Made by a program: the position numbers and the translations under genes. The notes beneath the pieces are model-generated. The model saw only the letters and a program-made list of their open reading frames with translations. It had not been told where the DNA came from and searched no databases. Below are positions 26,397 to 35,861 of a DNA stretch of 64,000 nt, in pieces. Positions within the stretch are counted from its first letter, which is position 1. Every line of letters starts with the position of its first letter. Source of the stretch: an uncultured Burkholderiales bacterium (lineage in GTDB: Bacteria > Pseudomonadota > Gammaproteobacteria > Burkholderiales > Thiobacillaceae); the NCBI GenBank assembly GCA_937949525.1, contig CALEDT010000008.1, forward strand, positions 1 through 64,000, written 5' to 3'.

Positions 26397-27050
26397 ATGC
26401 GCGCCAGCATCATCGCGGTGGTCAATCAGAAGGGCGGTGCCGGCAAGACCACGCTGGCCATGCTGCTTGCCGGCAGCCTGGGCGATCGTGGCAAGCGCGT
26501 GCTGGTCGCCGATGCCGACAGCCAGACGACGGCCGTGCATTGGGCCGGCATGGGAGCCGGCTTTCCCGCGGTGGTGGAGGATTGCTCCGCGGAGGAGGGC
26601 AAGCTGCACAAGGCGCTGCGTAAACGCGAGGCGGATTTCGATTACATCGTCATCGACAGTCCGCCTGCCGCCGCGGCGCCGGTCACCGCCAGCGCGCTGC
26701 GTATCGCCCACCTGGCGCTGGTGCCGGTCATCCCTTCGCCGCTCGACCTGTGGGCCTCGGTACGCATCCGCGAGGCGATCAACCTGGCTCGTGAGCGCAA
26801 CCCGGCGTTGCTGGCGCGCCTGGTGGTCAACCAGATGCAGCCGAACACGCTGCTGACGCGCGAGGTATTGGGCATGCTGCCGCAGTTCGGCATCCCGCTG
26901 ATGGAAGCGAGCCTCAAGGCACGCATCGCCTACCGCGAGTGCGCCGCCCTGGGTAGCAGCATCCGCAATCTCGGCAGCCGTGGCGCACTGGCCGCCCTGG
27001 AGGTGGATGCGCTGCGGCGCGAGGTCGAGACGCTGCTGCAAGGGCGTTGA
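26397..27050 (+). CDS. ParA-family ATPase, no ParB partner
   Basis: A 217-residue ParA/MinD-type ATPase. The deviant Walker A is KGGAGKTTLAML, DADSQTTAVHW is the A' region, and Walker B reads YIVIDSPPAAAAP. The short form without an N-terminal DNA-binding domain resembles VirC1-like and cargo-positioning ParAs. Nothing like parB follows. It may position another protein complex in the cell; the cargo is not known. The start follows a leader of about 285 bases after the divergent GcvR-like gene. Confidence 0.85.
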   Translation: MRASIIAVVNQKGGAGKTTLAMLLAGSLGDRGKRVLVADADSQTTAVHWAGMGAGFPAVVEDCSAEEGKLHKALRKREADFDYIVIDSPPAAAAPVTASALRIAHLALVPVIPSPLDLWASVRIREAINLARERNPALLARLVVNQMQPNTLLTREVLGMLPQFGIPLMEASLKARIAYRECAALGSSIRNLGSRGALAALEVDALRREVETLLQGR

Positions 27051-27104
27051 CGACGACCCCGTTCGGGCGATCCCGGGGTGCGGCAACGCGGGCCGCTGCC
27101 CTGT

Positions 27105-27656
27105 TCAGTCGCGGCGGGGTCCGCGCCAGGTCGGTTCCGCTACGCCGGCGGAGTGATTGAACCACCGCGCCAGCACGAATAGCAGGTCGGACAGGCGGTT
27201 CAGATAGCGCCGGCTGACGTCGGTGATGGGCTCCTGTTCACCCAGCGCGCACAGCGCCCGCTCGGCGCGCCGGCACAGCGCGCGACAGACATGCGCACCG
27301 GCGGCGACGCGTGCGCCGCCCGGCAGCACGAATTCGCGCAGCGGCGGCAGCCGGGCGTTGTAGCGTTCCACCGCGGCCTCCAGCGCGGTGATCTGATCCT
27401 CGGTCAGCAGCGGATGGCCGGGCCAGGCCAGTTCGCCGCCCAGGTCGAAGAGATCGTTCTGGATGTGCAGCAGCAATGCATGCGCGTCATCCGGCACGGG
27501 CTCACACAGCAGTAGGCCCAACTGGCTGTTCAGTTCGTCCACCTCGCCCAGTGCCTGGATGCGCGGTGCCGATTTGGCGACGCGGCTGCCGTCGGCCAGT
27601 CCGGTCTGGCCGCCGTCACCGCCGCGGGTGACGACTTTGGTGATGCGATGGGGCAT
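27105..27656 (-). CDS. Cob(I)yrinic acid a,c-diamide adenosyltransferase, PduO type
   Basis: A 183-residue ATP:corrinoid adenosyltransferase that makes adenosylcobalamin from cob(I)alamin and ATP. It shows the ATP-binding N-terminal TKVVTRGGDGGQTGLADGSRV, the GEVDELNSQLGLL segment and the C-terminal helix-bundle motif RRAERALCAL...YLNRLSDLLFVLARW. The ATG at 27656 with AGGAA nine bases upstream is chosen over one at 27692 that would overlap the neighbour. It ends an operon with nth, FIST and DUF1841 genes. Confidence 0.93.
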   Translation of the reverse strand: MPHRITKVVTRGGDGGQTGLADGSRVAKSAPRIQALGEVDELNSQLGLLLCEPVPDDAHALLLHIQNDLFDLGGELAWPGHPLLTEDQITALEAAVERYNARLPPLREFVLPGGARVAAGAHVCRALCRRAERALCALGEQEPITDVSRRYLNRLSDLLFVLARWFNHSAGVAEPTWRGPRRD

Positions 27657-27684
27657 GTGGTCGGTTCCTGGATCGGGGGCTGCT

Positions 27685-28116
27685 TCAGACACCCACCTTG
27701 TGCTCGAGGCAGCGCAGATAGGCGGCGACGTCCGGCGGCTGCCGGTCGTGCAGTGTCTGCCAGATCATTTCCGCCAGACACTCCATGACTTCGTGCTGCG
27801 CTGCATGCGCGTCCATACCGCGCGCCAGCATGCGCTGGTAGGCGGCGCGCACGCCGGCCGGCTGATCGATGGACAACTGCTCGCTGATGGTCAGATGCAG
27901 CGCCAGATGTAGAAAGGGATTGGTATCGCCCGATTCGGGCGTCCATTCCCGCTCGCGGTGGCGCGCGGGGTTTTGCAGGATGGCGTGATACTCGCGATGC
28001 GCGCCGATGTGCTCGACGGCGATGGCTTCCAGATCGCTGAGCGGTTCGTGCGCCTGGTATTTGCGCCAGGCTTCGAAAAAGAAATCACGTGCCTGTTCAC
28101 GGCTGGGGTTGAACAT
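27685..28116 (-). CDS. DUF1841-family protein
   Basis: A 143-residue soluble protein matching the DUF1841 family, found in beta- and gammaproteobacteria. It begins MFNPSREQARDFFFEAW and contains LSDLEAIAVEHIGAHREYHAIL, FLHLALHLTISEQLSIDQP and HDAQHEVMECLAEMIWQ-like helical segments with several conserved His. The function is unknown. The start codon follows the FIST stop by one base and shares the operon with PduO and nth. Confidence 0.88.
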   Translation of the reverse strand: MFNPSREQARDFFFEAWRKYQAHEPLSDLEAIAVEHIGAHREYHAILQNPARHREREWTPESGDTNPFLHLALHLTISEQLSIDQPAGVRAAYQRMLARGMDAHAAQHEVMECLAEMIWQTLHDRQPPDVAAYLRCLEHKVGV

Positions 28117-28117
28117 T

Positions 28118-29203
28118 TCAGTCGTCTTCGTAGGCCAGCGCCAGCACGACGCTGTACTGCAGCAGCCGATTGGCGCCATCCAGGTGCGCGATCTCGCCGT
28201 TGCCGTAGAACCCGATGAGCGGCATCTCCGGGAAGCGCGCGGCCAGGGTGCGCAGGTCGCGGTCATCGCCGCCATAGAACAGCGGGCCACGCCCCATGCA
28301 TGGGAACATCAGGGCGAAGCGCGGCGCTTCGAGATGGCTGTCGGCCAACTGGGCGATGGTCGCCGCCATGTCACGCGCGGCGGCGGCCGGCTGGCGCAGC
28401 GCCCAGAACAGCGGCATGCCCGGCCGCAATCGGCCGGCGACGGTGACCGATTTGTCGTCGGCATTGGCGGCGACCACCGGCAGCAAATGGTAACGCCCGC
28501 TGGCCATGGCGTCGTCCGGGTCGCCATAGGGAATGCCCGCCATCAACAGGTGCGTGGGTATGCGTTCCGGCGCGCGCACGCTGAGCGGCAGCTCGCGTGC
28601 CAGGCGCACCAGCGCCGGCTCGCCACCGACCACGCGCACGTCGTGGCCATCGACTTGATCGATCGCCGCCGGCGCGCACAGCGGCCGTACCCCCTGCGAC
28701 ACGCCCAGGCGCAGTCCGACGCCGGTGAGCGCCAGTTCGGCCCGGCCATCCTCATGCACGCGCCCCCCCGCCCACACGCCATACGGGCCACGCCCGCTGG
28801 CGTCACCGGCCACGCCGCCGAAACGCGCGCCGCCGCCGGACAGCCAGTGCAGGTCCAGGGCATTGGGCGCCGCCAGGGTCAGTACCTGTGCGTCGTCGTC
28901 GTGCCGCGGCCGCAGCGCCGGGCCTTCGCCCAGCACCATGGCGGCGGCAGCGGGCGCGTCCAGCACCCAGTCTTCGTCGGTGAACACGCCGGCAGCGGTG
29001 CAGCCGGCGACCTGCATGCAGTTGGCGGCACGCGCTGCGGCGGTCAGCGCGGCACGCGCATCGGGCGCGAAGTCGGCGCTGAGATACAGCAGCACCGCGC
29101 TGGCGATCGACAGATCGGCGCGCGTCATGGCCGTGGCCACGGCGTTGGTGGCGAGATCGGCGCTGGCCTGGGGGCCGACGGCGAGACCGGTGCCGACCTT
29201 CAC
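28118..29203 (-). CDS. FIST-domain sensory protein
   Basis: A 361-residue cytoplasmic protein made of a FIST_N domain (residues about 25-220) and a FIST_C domain (about 220-350, ending with LFYGGDDRDLRTLAARFPEMPLIGFYGNGEIA in pieces). FIST domains are predicted to sense small ligands such as amino acids. The start is a GTG at 29203 whose last bases overlap the nth stop (GTGA). No kinase or GGDEF output domain is fused to it, so a separate partner is expected. Confidence 0.85.
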   Translation of the reverse strand: MKVGTGLAVGPQASADLATNAVATAMTRADLSIASAVLLYLSADFAPDARAALTAAARAANCMQVAGCTAAGVFTDEDWVLDAPAAAAMVLGEGPALRPRHDDDAQVLTLAAPNALDLHWLSGGGARFGGVAGDASGRGPYGVWAGGRVHEDGRAELALTGVGLRLGVSQGVRPLCAPAAIDQVDGHDVRVVGGEPALVRLARELPLSVRAPERIPTHLLMAGIPYGDPDDAMASGRYHLLPVVAANADDKSVTVAGRLRPGMPLFWALRQPAAAARDMAATIAQLADSHLEAPRFALMFPCMGRGPLFYGGDDRDLRTLAARFPEMPLIGFYGNGEIAHLDGANRLLQYSVVLALAYEDD

Positions 29204-29832
29204 GCCGTCTTCTCCCGGTAGTCGCACAGATCGCGGATCACACATGCGCCGCAGTCCGGCTTGCGCGCCTTGCACACATAGCGGCCATGCAGGATCAGCC
29301 AGTGATGCGCATGCTGGTGGAATTCGCGCGGTACGTGGCGCATCAGCTTGCGTTCCACCTCCAGTACGGTCTTGCCCGGCGCCAGGCCGGTGCGGTTGGC
29401 CACGCGGAAGATGTGGGTATCGACCGCGATGGTCGGTTGGCCGAATGCGGTGTTCAGCACCACGTTGGCGGTCTTGCGGCCGACGCCCGGCAACCGTTCC
29501 AACGCCGCGCGCTCGCGCGGCACCTCGCCGCCATGCGCTTCGAGCAGCAGGCGGCAGGTGGCGATCAGATTCCTGGCCTTGGTCTGGTACAGGCCGATGC
29601 GGCGGATGTGCGCCTTCAGGCCCTCCTCGCCCAGCGCCAGCATGCGTTCCGGCGTATCCGCCACCGCGAACAGCGTCTGCGTGGCCTGGTTGACGCCCTT
29701 GTCCGTGGCCTGGGCCGACAGCACCACCGCCACCAGCAACTGGAACGGTGTGCGATACACCAGTTCCGTGCTCGGGTGCGGATTGGCCGCCTGCAGGCGG
29801 CGGAAGATCTCGTGTCGGCGGTGGGCGTTCAT
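29200..29832 (-). CDS. nth: Endonuclease III (DNA glycosylase/AP lyase)
   Basis: A 210-residue base-excision-repair enzyme that removes oxidised pyrimidines and nicks the abasic site. The helix-hairpin-helix LPGVGRKTANVVLN carries the catalytic Lys, AVDTHIFRVANR carries the catalytic Asp, and the C-terminal 4Fe-4S motif is C-x6-C-x2-C-x5-C (CKARKPDCGACVIRDLC). Length matches the family. Its stop overlaps the FIST start. Confidence 0.97.
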   Translation of the reverse strand: MNAHRRHEIFRRLQAANPHPSTELVYRTPFQLLVAVVLSAQATDKGVNQATQTLFAVADTPERMLALGEEGLKAHIRRIGLYQTKARNLIATCRLLLEAHGGEVPRERAALERLPGVGRKTANVVLNTAFGQPTIAVDTHIFRVANRTGLAPGKTVLEVERKLMRHVPREFHQHAHHWLILHGRYVCKARKPDCGACVIRDLCDYREKTA

Positions 29833-30092
29833 GGCGGTCGACGTACGCCGGGCCGAATGCGGATGGGCGGCGGCAAGTACGGACATACATGATAAACCGG
29901 CGCGGTGCGCTTCAACCGGGCACGACCGTAAAGGCATCGGACGGTGAGGTGCCCTTGCGGACGACACACCTCGTAGGATGCGATTGATCGCCGTCAATTT
30001 TGCTGCCGTCCCGGCGAGGCAGAATTCCGCCGGTACTGTATGCGGTCGGGACGGCCGCATTCCGTGTCATCGACTACATCAGGAGACCCCCC

Positions 30093-30809
30093 ATGCCCAC
30101 CACCTGCACCCTTACGCCCGCTTGCGCCATCAGCCCGCGTGCACTGCTCGCCGGCATGCTCGCCGCATTGCTGCCGGGACTGGCGGCCGCCCAGTTCACG
30201 CTGGCGCCCTTGCCGTACCCGTCCCACGCGCTGGAGCCGCACATCGACACCATGACCATGGAAATTCACCATGGCCGGCACCATGCCGCCTACGTCAACA
30301 ACCTCAACGCGCAGATCAAGCAGTATCCCGAGCTGGCCACGATGTCGCTGGAGGACATGCAGAAGCAGATTTCCCGCTTCAACATGGCGGTGCGCAACAA
30401 TGGGGGCGGCCATTACAACCACGACCTGTTCTGGAACATCATGGCGCCCGAGGGCCAGCGCGGCCAACCCGGCGAGGCGCTGCTGGCCGACATCGTCAAG
30501 ACCTTCGGTTCACTGGCGGACATGAAGAAGCGGTTCGACCAGGCCGCCCTGGGCCGTTTCGGTTCCGGCTGGGCGTGGCTGATCGTCACGCCGGACAAGA
30601 AGCTGGCGATCACGTCCACGCCCAACCAGGACAATCCGCTGATGGACCTGCCGGACGTGCAGCGCGGCACGCCCATCCTGGGTCTGGACGTGTGGGAACA
30701 TGCGTACTACCTGAAATACCAGAACAAGCGCGGTGAGTACGCCACCAACTGGTGGAACGTGGTGAACTGGAACGAGGTGACGCGCCGCTACGATGCGGCG
30801 ATGAAGTAA
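30093..30809 (+). CDS. Exported superoxide dismutase (Mn/Fe family, Mn-like residues)
   Basis: A 238-residue SOD of the Fe/Mn family that converts superoxide to oxygen and peroxide. The metal ligands are His59, His110, Asp199 and His203 (MEIHHGRHH, GGGHYNHDLFW, LDVWEHAYY). The GGGHYNH and NQDNPLMD segments are the Mn-type signature. Unlike the cytoplasmic enzymes, it begins with about 34 extra residues reading as a signal peptide (ALLAGMLAALLPGLAAAQ), so it is likely periplasmic. AGGAGA lies seven bases before the ATG. Metal preference (Mn or cambialistic) needs biochemical proof. Confidence 0.92.
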   Translation: MPTTCTLTPACAISPRALLAGMLAALLPGLAAAQFTLAPLPYPSHALEPHIDTMTMEIHHGRHHAAYVNNLNAQIKQYPELATMSLEDMQKQISRFNMAVRNNGGGHYNHDLFWNIMAPEGQRGQPGEALLADIVKTFGSLADMKKRFDQAALGRFGSGWAWLIVTPDKKLAITSTPNQDNPLMDLPDVQRGTPILGLDVWEHAYYLKYQNKRGEYATNWWNVVNWNEVTRRYDAAMK

Positions 30810-30818
30810 GCGATCGGT

Positions 30819-30836
30819 GCCGGGCGTGCGCCCGGC
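30819..30836. terminator. GC-rich hairpin between SOD and diguanylate cyclase genes
   Basis: A 7-base-pair stem GCCGGGC/GCCCGGC with a four-base loop lies nine bases after the SOD stop, between two convergent genes. There is no T-run on either side, so it would be a weak or Rho-assisted terminator at best. Confidence 0.3.
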
Positions 30837-30860
30837 TCGGACGTGCCAGCGGCGCCGGGC

Positions 30861-31751
30861 TCAGGTCGCGGTCCAGATCTCCACGCGGTTGCGACCGTTC
30901 TCCTTGGCCCGGATCAGGGCCATGTCGGCATCGGCGATGGCCTCCTCGACCGGGCGGCGCGGGTGCATCTCGGCCAGACCGAACGAGGCGGTGACGAAGA
31001 TCGTCTCGCCGTTGGGCAGGCGGATCGGCAGGCGCTCCAGGCCGGCGCGGATGCGTTCGACCACGGCGACCGCCTCGCGCACCGGACTGCCGGGCAGGCA
31101 GAGCAGGAATTCCTCGCCGCCGTAGCGGAAGATGGTGTCGTACTTGCGCAGCACGCCGGTGACGAAGCGGATGGCCTGACGCAGCACCGCGTCGCCGGCC
31201 GGATGGCCGCGTTCGTCGTTGATCTGTTTGAACCGGTCGAAATCCATCAGGCACAGACAACAGGGACGCTGGATGCGCGTCGCGCGTTCCTGCTCCTCGC
31301 GCAGCCGGTTGAACATGCCGCGCCGGCTGGCGCAGCCGGTCAGACTGTCGGTGGTCAGCAGTTCGCCGATGACGTCGAGCTGGATACGGCGCAGGCTGGT
31401 GTTCAGCCGGAATGCCAGATCGATGCACTGGTCGTACAGTTCGGGCGAGGGCCGGCGTTTGTCCAGCACTTCCAGCAGCGCCAGACGGGTGGCGGCGTGC
31501 ATGGCCTGTTGCGTGGCCGCGAGTGCCTGGAAGTCGGCGTTCTCCCGCAGTGCATGCGTTTCCCGGCTGTGATACCACTGACCGAACGGTGAGCGCAGGT
31601 GCGCGTCCTCGGCGAGGTCGGCACGGTTGATCGAGTTGCCGCACACCAGGGTACGGTTGATCTGTTTGAACCAGGCCAGGTGCGCGGCGATGATGACCTC
31701 AAGCTCTTCGGTGAGGCGCTGGATTTCTTCGCGTTCGAGAGGCAGTGCCAT
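30861..31751 (-). CDS. Diguanylate cyclase with N-terminal CZB (zinc-sensor-like) domain, DgcZ-like
   Basis: A 296-residue cytoplasmic protein. Residues 10-125 form a CZB-type four-helix domain; residues 130-296 form a GGDEF domain with an intact active site (RYGGEEFL) and an RxxD inhibitory site (RKYD) five residues before it. The layout matches E. coli DgcZ, where zinc bound by His22, Cys52, His79 and His83 switches the enzyme off. In an ungapped comparison from memory these positions are His24, Ser54, Gln81 and His85 here, so two of the four ligands are missing. The enzyme should make c-di-GMP, but zinc control is doubtful. Confidence 0.88.
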   Translation of the reverse strand: MALPLEREEIQRLTEELEVIIAAHLAWFKQINRTLVCGNSINRADLAEDAHLRSPFGQWYHSRETHALRENADFQALAATQQAMHAATRLALLEVLDKRRPSPELYDQCIDLAFRLNTSLRRIQLDVIGELLTTDSLTGCASRRGMFNRLREEQERATRIQRPCCLCLMDFDRFKQINDERGHPAGDAVLRQAIRFVTGVLRKYDTIFRYGGEEFLLCLPGSPVREAVAVVERIRAGLERLPIRLPNGETIFVTASFGLAEMHPRRPVEEAIADADMALIRAKENGRNRVEIWTAT

Positions 31752-31831
31752 GAGCCGTCCGCCGGTGTCGTCGTTGCCGCATTATCGGCCGGGAGCGGCC
31801 ACGCTTGAGCGGTTCGGTCGGTGCCCGCCGA

Positions 31832-32856
<1,025 letters not shown>

Positions 32857-33078
32857 TTAAATTGCGCCGCGCCGGGGCACGCGTGGCTGCGGTCGAGGGC
32901 GGGCGCTCCGGCTGGTTCGGCAGGCGACGTCTTTGTAGGCAGAATTTCCTATCCTTTCAGTCGATTTTTTCCTTTAACCTCGCGCTGCTTCTCACTTCGG
33001 CCGCGTTACAGAACCTGGGTCGTCCCCACAGAAGTGAATTGGTGATTCCTTTTCCATCCTTTTCCAGAGGAGACCAGT

Positions 33079-33921
33079 ATGCTCAAGAAAGCCTTGCGCG
33101 CGTTGCCCGTGGCGTTGGCCGTCGCGGCCGTGGCGGGAACCAGCGCCGCCCAAGCCCCTGAGGATGTGCTTCAGGCGCTGATCGACAAGCACGAATCGGC
33201 CTATCTGACGCAGAGCCCGCAGAACCTGATGATGATGCCGGACAACCCCGCCTACGATCTGATCGAGCAGGGCGAGGCGCTGTTCAAGCAGGCGCGTGGG
33301 CCGAAGAACGCGTCACTGGAGAAATGCGACCTGGGCAAGGGCCCTGGCGTGGTCAAGGGCGCGTATGTCGAACTGCCGCGTTACTTCGCCGATACCCGCC
33401 AGGTGATGGATCTGGAGTCCCGCCTGGTGTACTGCATGAAGACGCTGCAGGGCTTCACCGATGATGACCCGGCGATCAAGAAGCGCCACGGTTCCGACTC
33501 GGACATGATGAAGTTGCAGACCTACATTGGAAGTCAGTCCAATGGCATGCCCTGGAACCCGCCGATGAAACATCCCATGGAAAAGGCCATGCGCAACGCC
33601 GGGGAAGTCATGTTCTATCGCCGTTCCGGCCCGATGGATTTCAACTGCGCCACCTGCCACGCCCAAACCGGTAAGCGTATCCGCGCTTCCGTGCTGCCCA
33701 ACGTGAACGTGCCGGAAGAATGGACCAAGGCGATTTCGTGGCCCGCTCATCGCGTCAGCCACGACCACGCCCGCAGCAGCCAGCACCGCGTGCTGGAGTG
33801 CCTGTGGCAGATGCGCTACCCCAACATCAAACCGGGTTCCGATGCATCCATCGCGCTGATTTCGTTCTGGACCGACGCCGCGCGTGGCCAGCCGGCCATC
33901 GTGCCCGACCTGAAGCGCTAA
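33079..33921 (+). CDS. soxA: Sulfur-oxidation cytochrome c SoxA
   Basis: A 280-residue periplasmic cytochrome that, with SoxX, starts thiosulfate oxidation by attaching thiosulfate to SoxY. A signal peptide (to about residue 25) precedes one heme motif CATCH (190-194). The active-site and heme-ligand cysteine lies in VLECLWQMR (Cys241). The N-terminal half has the paired cysteines 83 and 119 instead of a second CxxCH, so this is the monoheme type. AGAGGAG precedes the ATG. soxX follows after 27 bases; soxYZ, soxB and soxCD are not in the window. Confidence 0.95.
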   Translation: MLKKALRALPVALAVAAVAGTSAAQAPEDVLQALIDKHESAYLTQSPQNLMMMPDNPAYDLIEQGEALFKQARGPKNASLEKCDLGKGPGVVKGAYVELPRYFADTRQVMDLESRLVYCMKTLQGFTDDDPAIKKRHGSDSDMMKLQTYIGSQSNGMPWNPPMKHPMEKAMRNAGEVMFYRRSGPMDFNCATCHAQTGKRIRASVLPNVNVPEEWTKAISWPAHRVSHDHARSSQHRVLECLWQMRYPNIKPGSDASIALISFWTDAARGQPAIVPDLKR

Positions 33922-33948
33922 CCGCCGATCGACGAGGAGAATCGCAAC

Positions 33949-34695
33949 ATGTTCAAGAAAACCACTCTTGCAGCCTCGCTGGCTGTCGCGTCCGCGCTGC
34001 TGCTGTCCACCAGCGTCGGCATGGCCTCCGGCACGACGCGAACCGAGACCGCCACTGCGCCCGCGAAGGCCAGCGCCGTGGGCAAGCCCCGTGCGGTCAA
34101 CTACGCGCGCATGCGTCCGGAAGCCCTGGCCGAGCACCTGATCTTCAACACCGACAGCTATGACCTGGCTCAACCCACTCAGGAGGGGACCACCGGCCGC
34201 GACCGCCTGACCCAGGACGAGACCCAGAAGATTTGTTCGGAACTGGCCTACAAGCGCAAAGACATCGACGGCAAGACCGCCGAGAAAATCCAGGCCCTGG
34301 CCGAAGCCACCATCAAGTATCCCGAGGGCGGCATCAAGCTGGGCGACTGGAAGAAAGGTCGTGAACTGGCGTGGTCCGGCTTTGGTTTCCGTACCGCGCA
34401 CAATCCGGACCGACACGGCCCCGGCCGCGAGCCCGGGGCCAACTGCTACAACTGCCATCAGTTGGCCGAGGATCGTATGGGCGGCACCTTGGGCCCCAGC
34501 CTGACCGGCTTTGGCAAGTTGCGCGGCTCCAGCCCGGAAATGCTGAAGTACGCCTATGACGTGATCTACAACCCGCACGTCTACTTCGCCTGCACCAGCA
34601 TGCCGCGCATGGGCGCCAATGGTGTGATGACGCAGGAGCAGATCCAGGATGTGCTGGCCTATCTGTTCGATCCCGCGTCACCGGTCAACAAGTAA
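33949..34695 (+). CDS. soxX: Sulfur-oxidation cytochrome c SoxX
   Basis: A 248-residue periplasmic monoheme cytochrome, the electron-accepting partner of SoxA. A signal peptide is followed by a long N-terminal region (residues 30-150), then the heme motif CYNCH (166-170) and an axial methionine in TSMPRMG. It ends with QIQDVLAYLFDPASPVNK. Typical SoxX proteins are smaller, so the N-terminal extension is notable. It forms a two-gene unit with soxA and is closed by a strong terminator. Confidence 0.93.
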   Translation: MFKKTTLAASLAVASALLLSTSVGMASGTTRTETATAPAKASAVGKPRAVNYARMRPEALAEHLIFNTDSYDLAQPTQEGTTGRDRLTQDETQKICSELAYKRKDIDGKTAEKIQALAEATIKYPEGGIKLGDWKKGRELAWSGFGFRTAHNPDRHGPGREPGANCYNCHQLAEDRMGGTLGPSLTGFGKLRGSSPEMLKYAYDVIYNPHVYFACTSMPRMGANGVMTQEQIQDVLAYLFDPASPVNK

Positions 34696-34739
34696 CGCAC
34701 GCGGATGCTGACCACGCCTTCGGCGTGGTGCTGTACCGG

Positions 34740-34770
34740 GGCCATCGGCGCGGACGCCGATGGCCTTTTT
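34740..34770 (+). terminator. Rho-independent terminator after soxAX
   Basis: An 11-base-pair perfect stem GGCCATCGGCG/CGCCGATGGCC with loop CGGA is followed by five T bases. A smaller hairpin CCACGCC/GGCGTGG lies just before it (34712-34728). Together they end the soxAX transcript before the exonuclease-family gene. Confidence 0.9.
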
Positions 34771-34838
34771 CGTGTGCGCCTGGCACATGCGGCGTGCCTT
34801 AGAATCAATGTGGTGCCCTTGAAAAAACAGAACCTCGC

Positions 34839-35693
34839 ATGAAGCTGCTGAGCTGGAACATCCAATGGGGTCGCGGCATGGATGGTCGGGTCGATCTCGA
34901 ACGTGTGGTACGCGACTTGCATGCGATCGGTGATTTCGACGTGATCTGCCTGCAGGAGGTCGCGGTCAACTTCCCTGGATTGCCGGGCAACGACGCCCGC
35001 GATCAGGTCGCCGAACTGGCGGCACTGCTGCCGGGCTACACACCGATCTACGCGCCGGCCACCGATGTGCCGGATGGCGCGGGCGGGCGCAAGCAGTTCG
35101 GCAACGCCGTGTTCTCGCGCCTGCCGGTCGGCCAGATCTGGCGTCACGCGCTGCCCTGGCCGGTGGATGCCGCCGTGCCGAGCATGCAGCGGGTGCTGCT
35201 GGAGGCGGTGGTGCACGCGGCGTTCGGTCCGGTGCGGGTGATGACCAGCCATCTGGAGTATTACTCGGCAGTGCAGCGCAGCGCGCAGATCGATGCCATC
35301 CGCAACCTGCACGCCGTGGCCAGCGCGCATGCGCGCCAGCCACGGGTGGGTAAGGGCGAGGAGGGCGGCAGCTTCGAAGTGTTCGAGCGGCCGGCCGCGG
35401 CCCTGCTGTGCGGCGACATGAATTTCCCGGCCGAGGCGCCGGAACGCAGCCGCCTGCTGGCACCCTTCGCCGATGGCACACCGGCGCTGCTGGACAGTTG
35501 GGACGTGCTGCATCCGGGCGAGCCGCATGCGCCCACCGTCGGCATCCACCCAGTCGATTTTGTCGATGCGCCGGCGTGTTTCGATTTCGTCTTCATTACT
35601 GAGGATCTGGCGCCGCGCCTGCACGCACACGGCATCGACCGGGACACCACGGCTTCGGATCATCAGCCGGTGTGGGTGGCGCTGGCATCCTGA
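34839..35693 (+). CDS. Endonuclease/exonuclease/phosphatase-family protein
   Basis: A 284-residue soluble protein of the EEP (DNase I-like) fold. Motifs are LLSWNIQWGRGMDG (Asn), ICLQEV (Glu), SHLEYYSAVQR, LLCGDMNFPAEAP (Asp/Asn), FDFVFITEDL and TASDHQPVWV (final Asp-His). The catalytic set is intact. The substrate could be DNA, a phospholipid head group or a nucleotide; nothing in the sequence decides. No signal peptide was seen. Confidence 0.9.
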   Translation: MKLLSWNIQWGRGMDGRVDLERVVRDLHAIGDFDVICLQEVAVNFPGLPGNDARDQVAELAALLPGYTPIYAPATDVPDGAGGRKQFGNAVFSRLPVGQIWRHALPWPVDAAVPSMQRVLLEAVVHAAFGPVRVMTSHLEYYSAVQRSAQIDAIRNLHAVASAHARQPRVGKGEEGGSFEVFERPAAALLCGDMNFPAEAPERSRLLAPFADGTPALLDSWDVLHPGEPHAPTVGIHPVDFVDAPACFDFVFITEDLAPRLHAHGIDRDTTASDHQPVWVALAS

Positions 35694-35736
35694 GCCGGTG
35701 GACCAAGATATATCGGCGTCCATCCTTGCGCGTCCG

Positions 35737-35742
35737 TATAAT
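35737..35742 (+). promoter_or_regulatory. Consensus -10 element before the helicase gene
   Basis: A perfect TATAAT lies 120 bases before the helicase start, in an AT-rich patch. Hexamers at 17-18 spacing (CGGCGT, TCGGCG) are weak -35s. The T-rich hairpin at 35751-35786 is directly downstream of it. Confidence 0.4.
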
Positions 35743-35750
35743 CCGTATTC

Positions 35751-35786
35751 CCGCGCGCCTCACCAATCGGCGCGCGGCGTTTTTTT
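35751..35786 (+). terminator. Rho-independent terminator or leader attenuator
   Basis: A 9-base-pair stem CCGCGCGCC/GGCGCGCGG with a nine-base loop is followed by CG and seven T bases. It may end the exonuclease-family transcript. Because a consensus -10 lies just before it and the helicase ribosome binding site is 66 bases after it, it could also act as an attenuator of the helicase mRNA. Confidence 0.75.
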
Positions 35787-35861
35787 CCTCCGATCATTCG
35801 ATCATTCGAACGTCTGCCTCGATTGGTGCCGCGTGCGCGGCAGGCCGTCGCAGGAGTAGTC

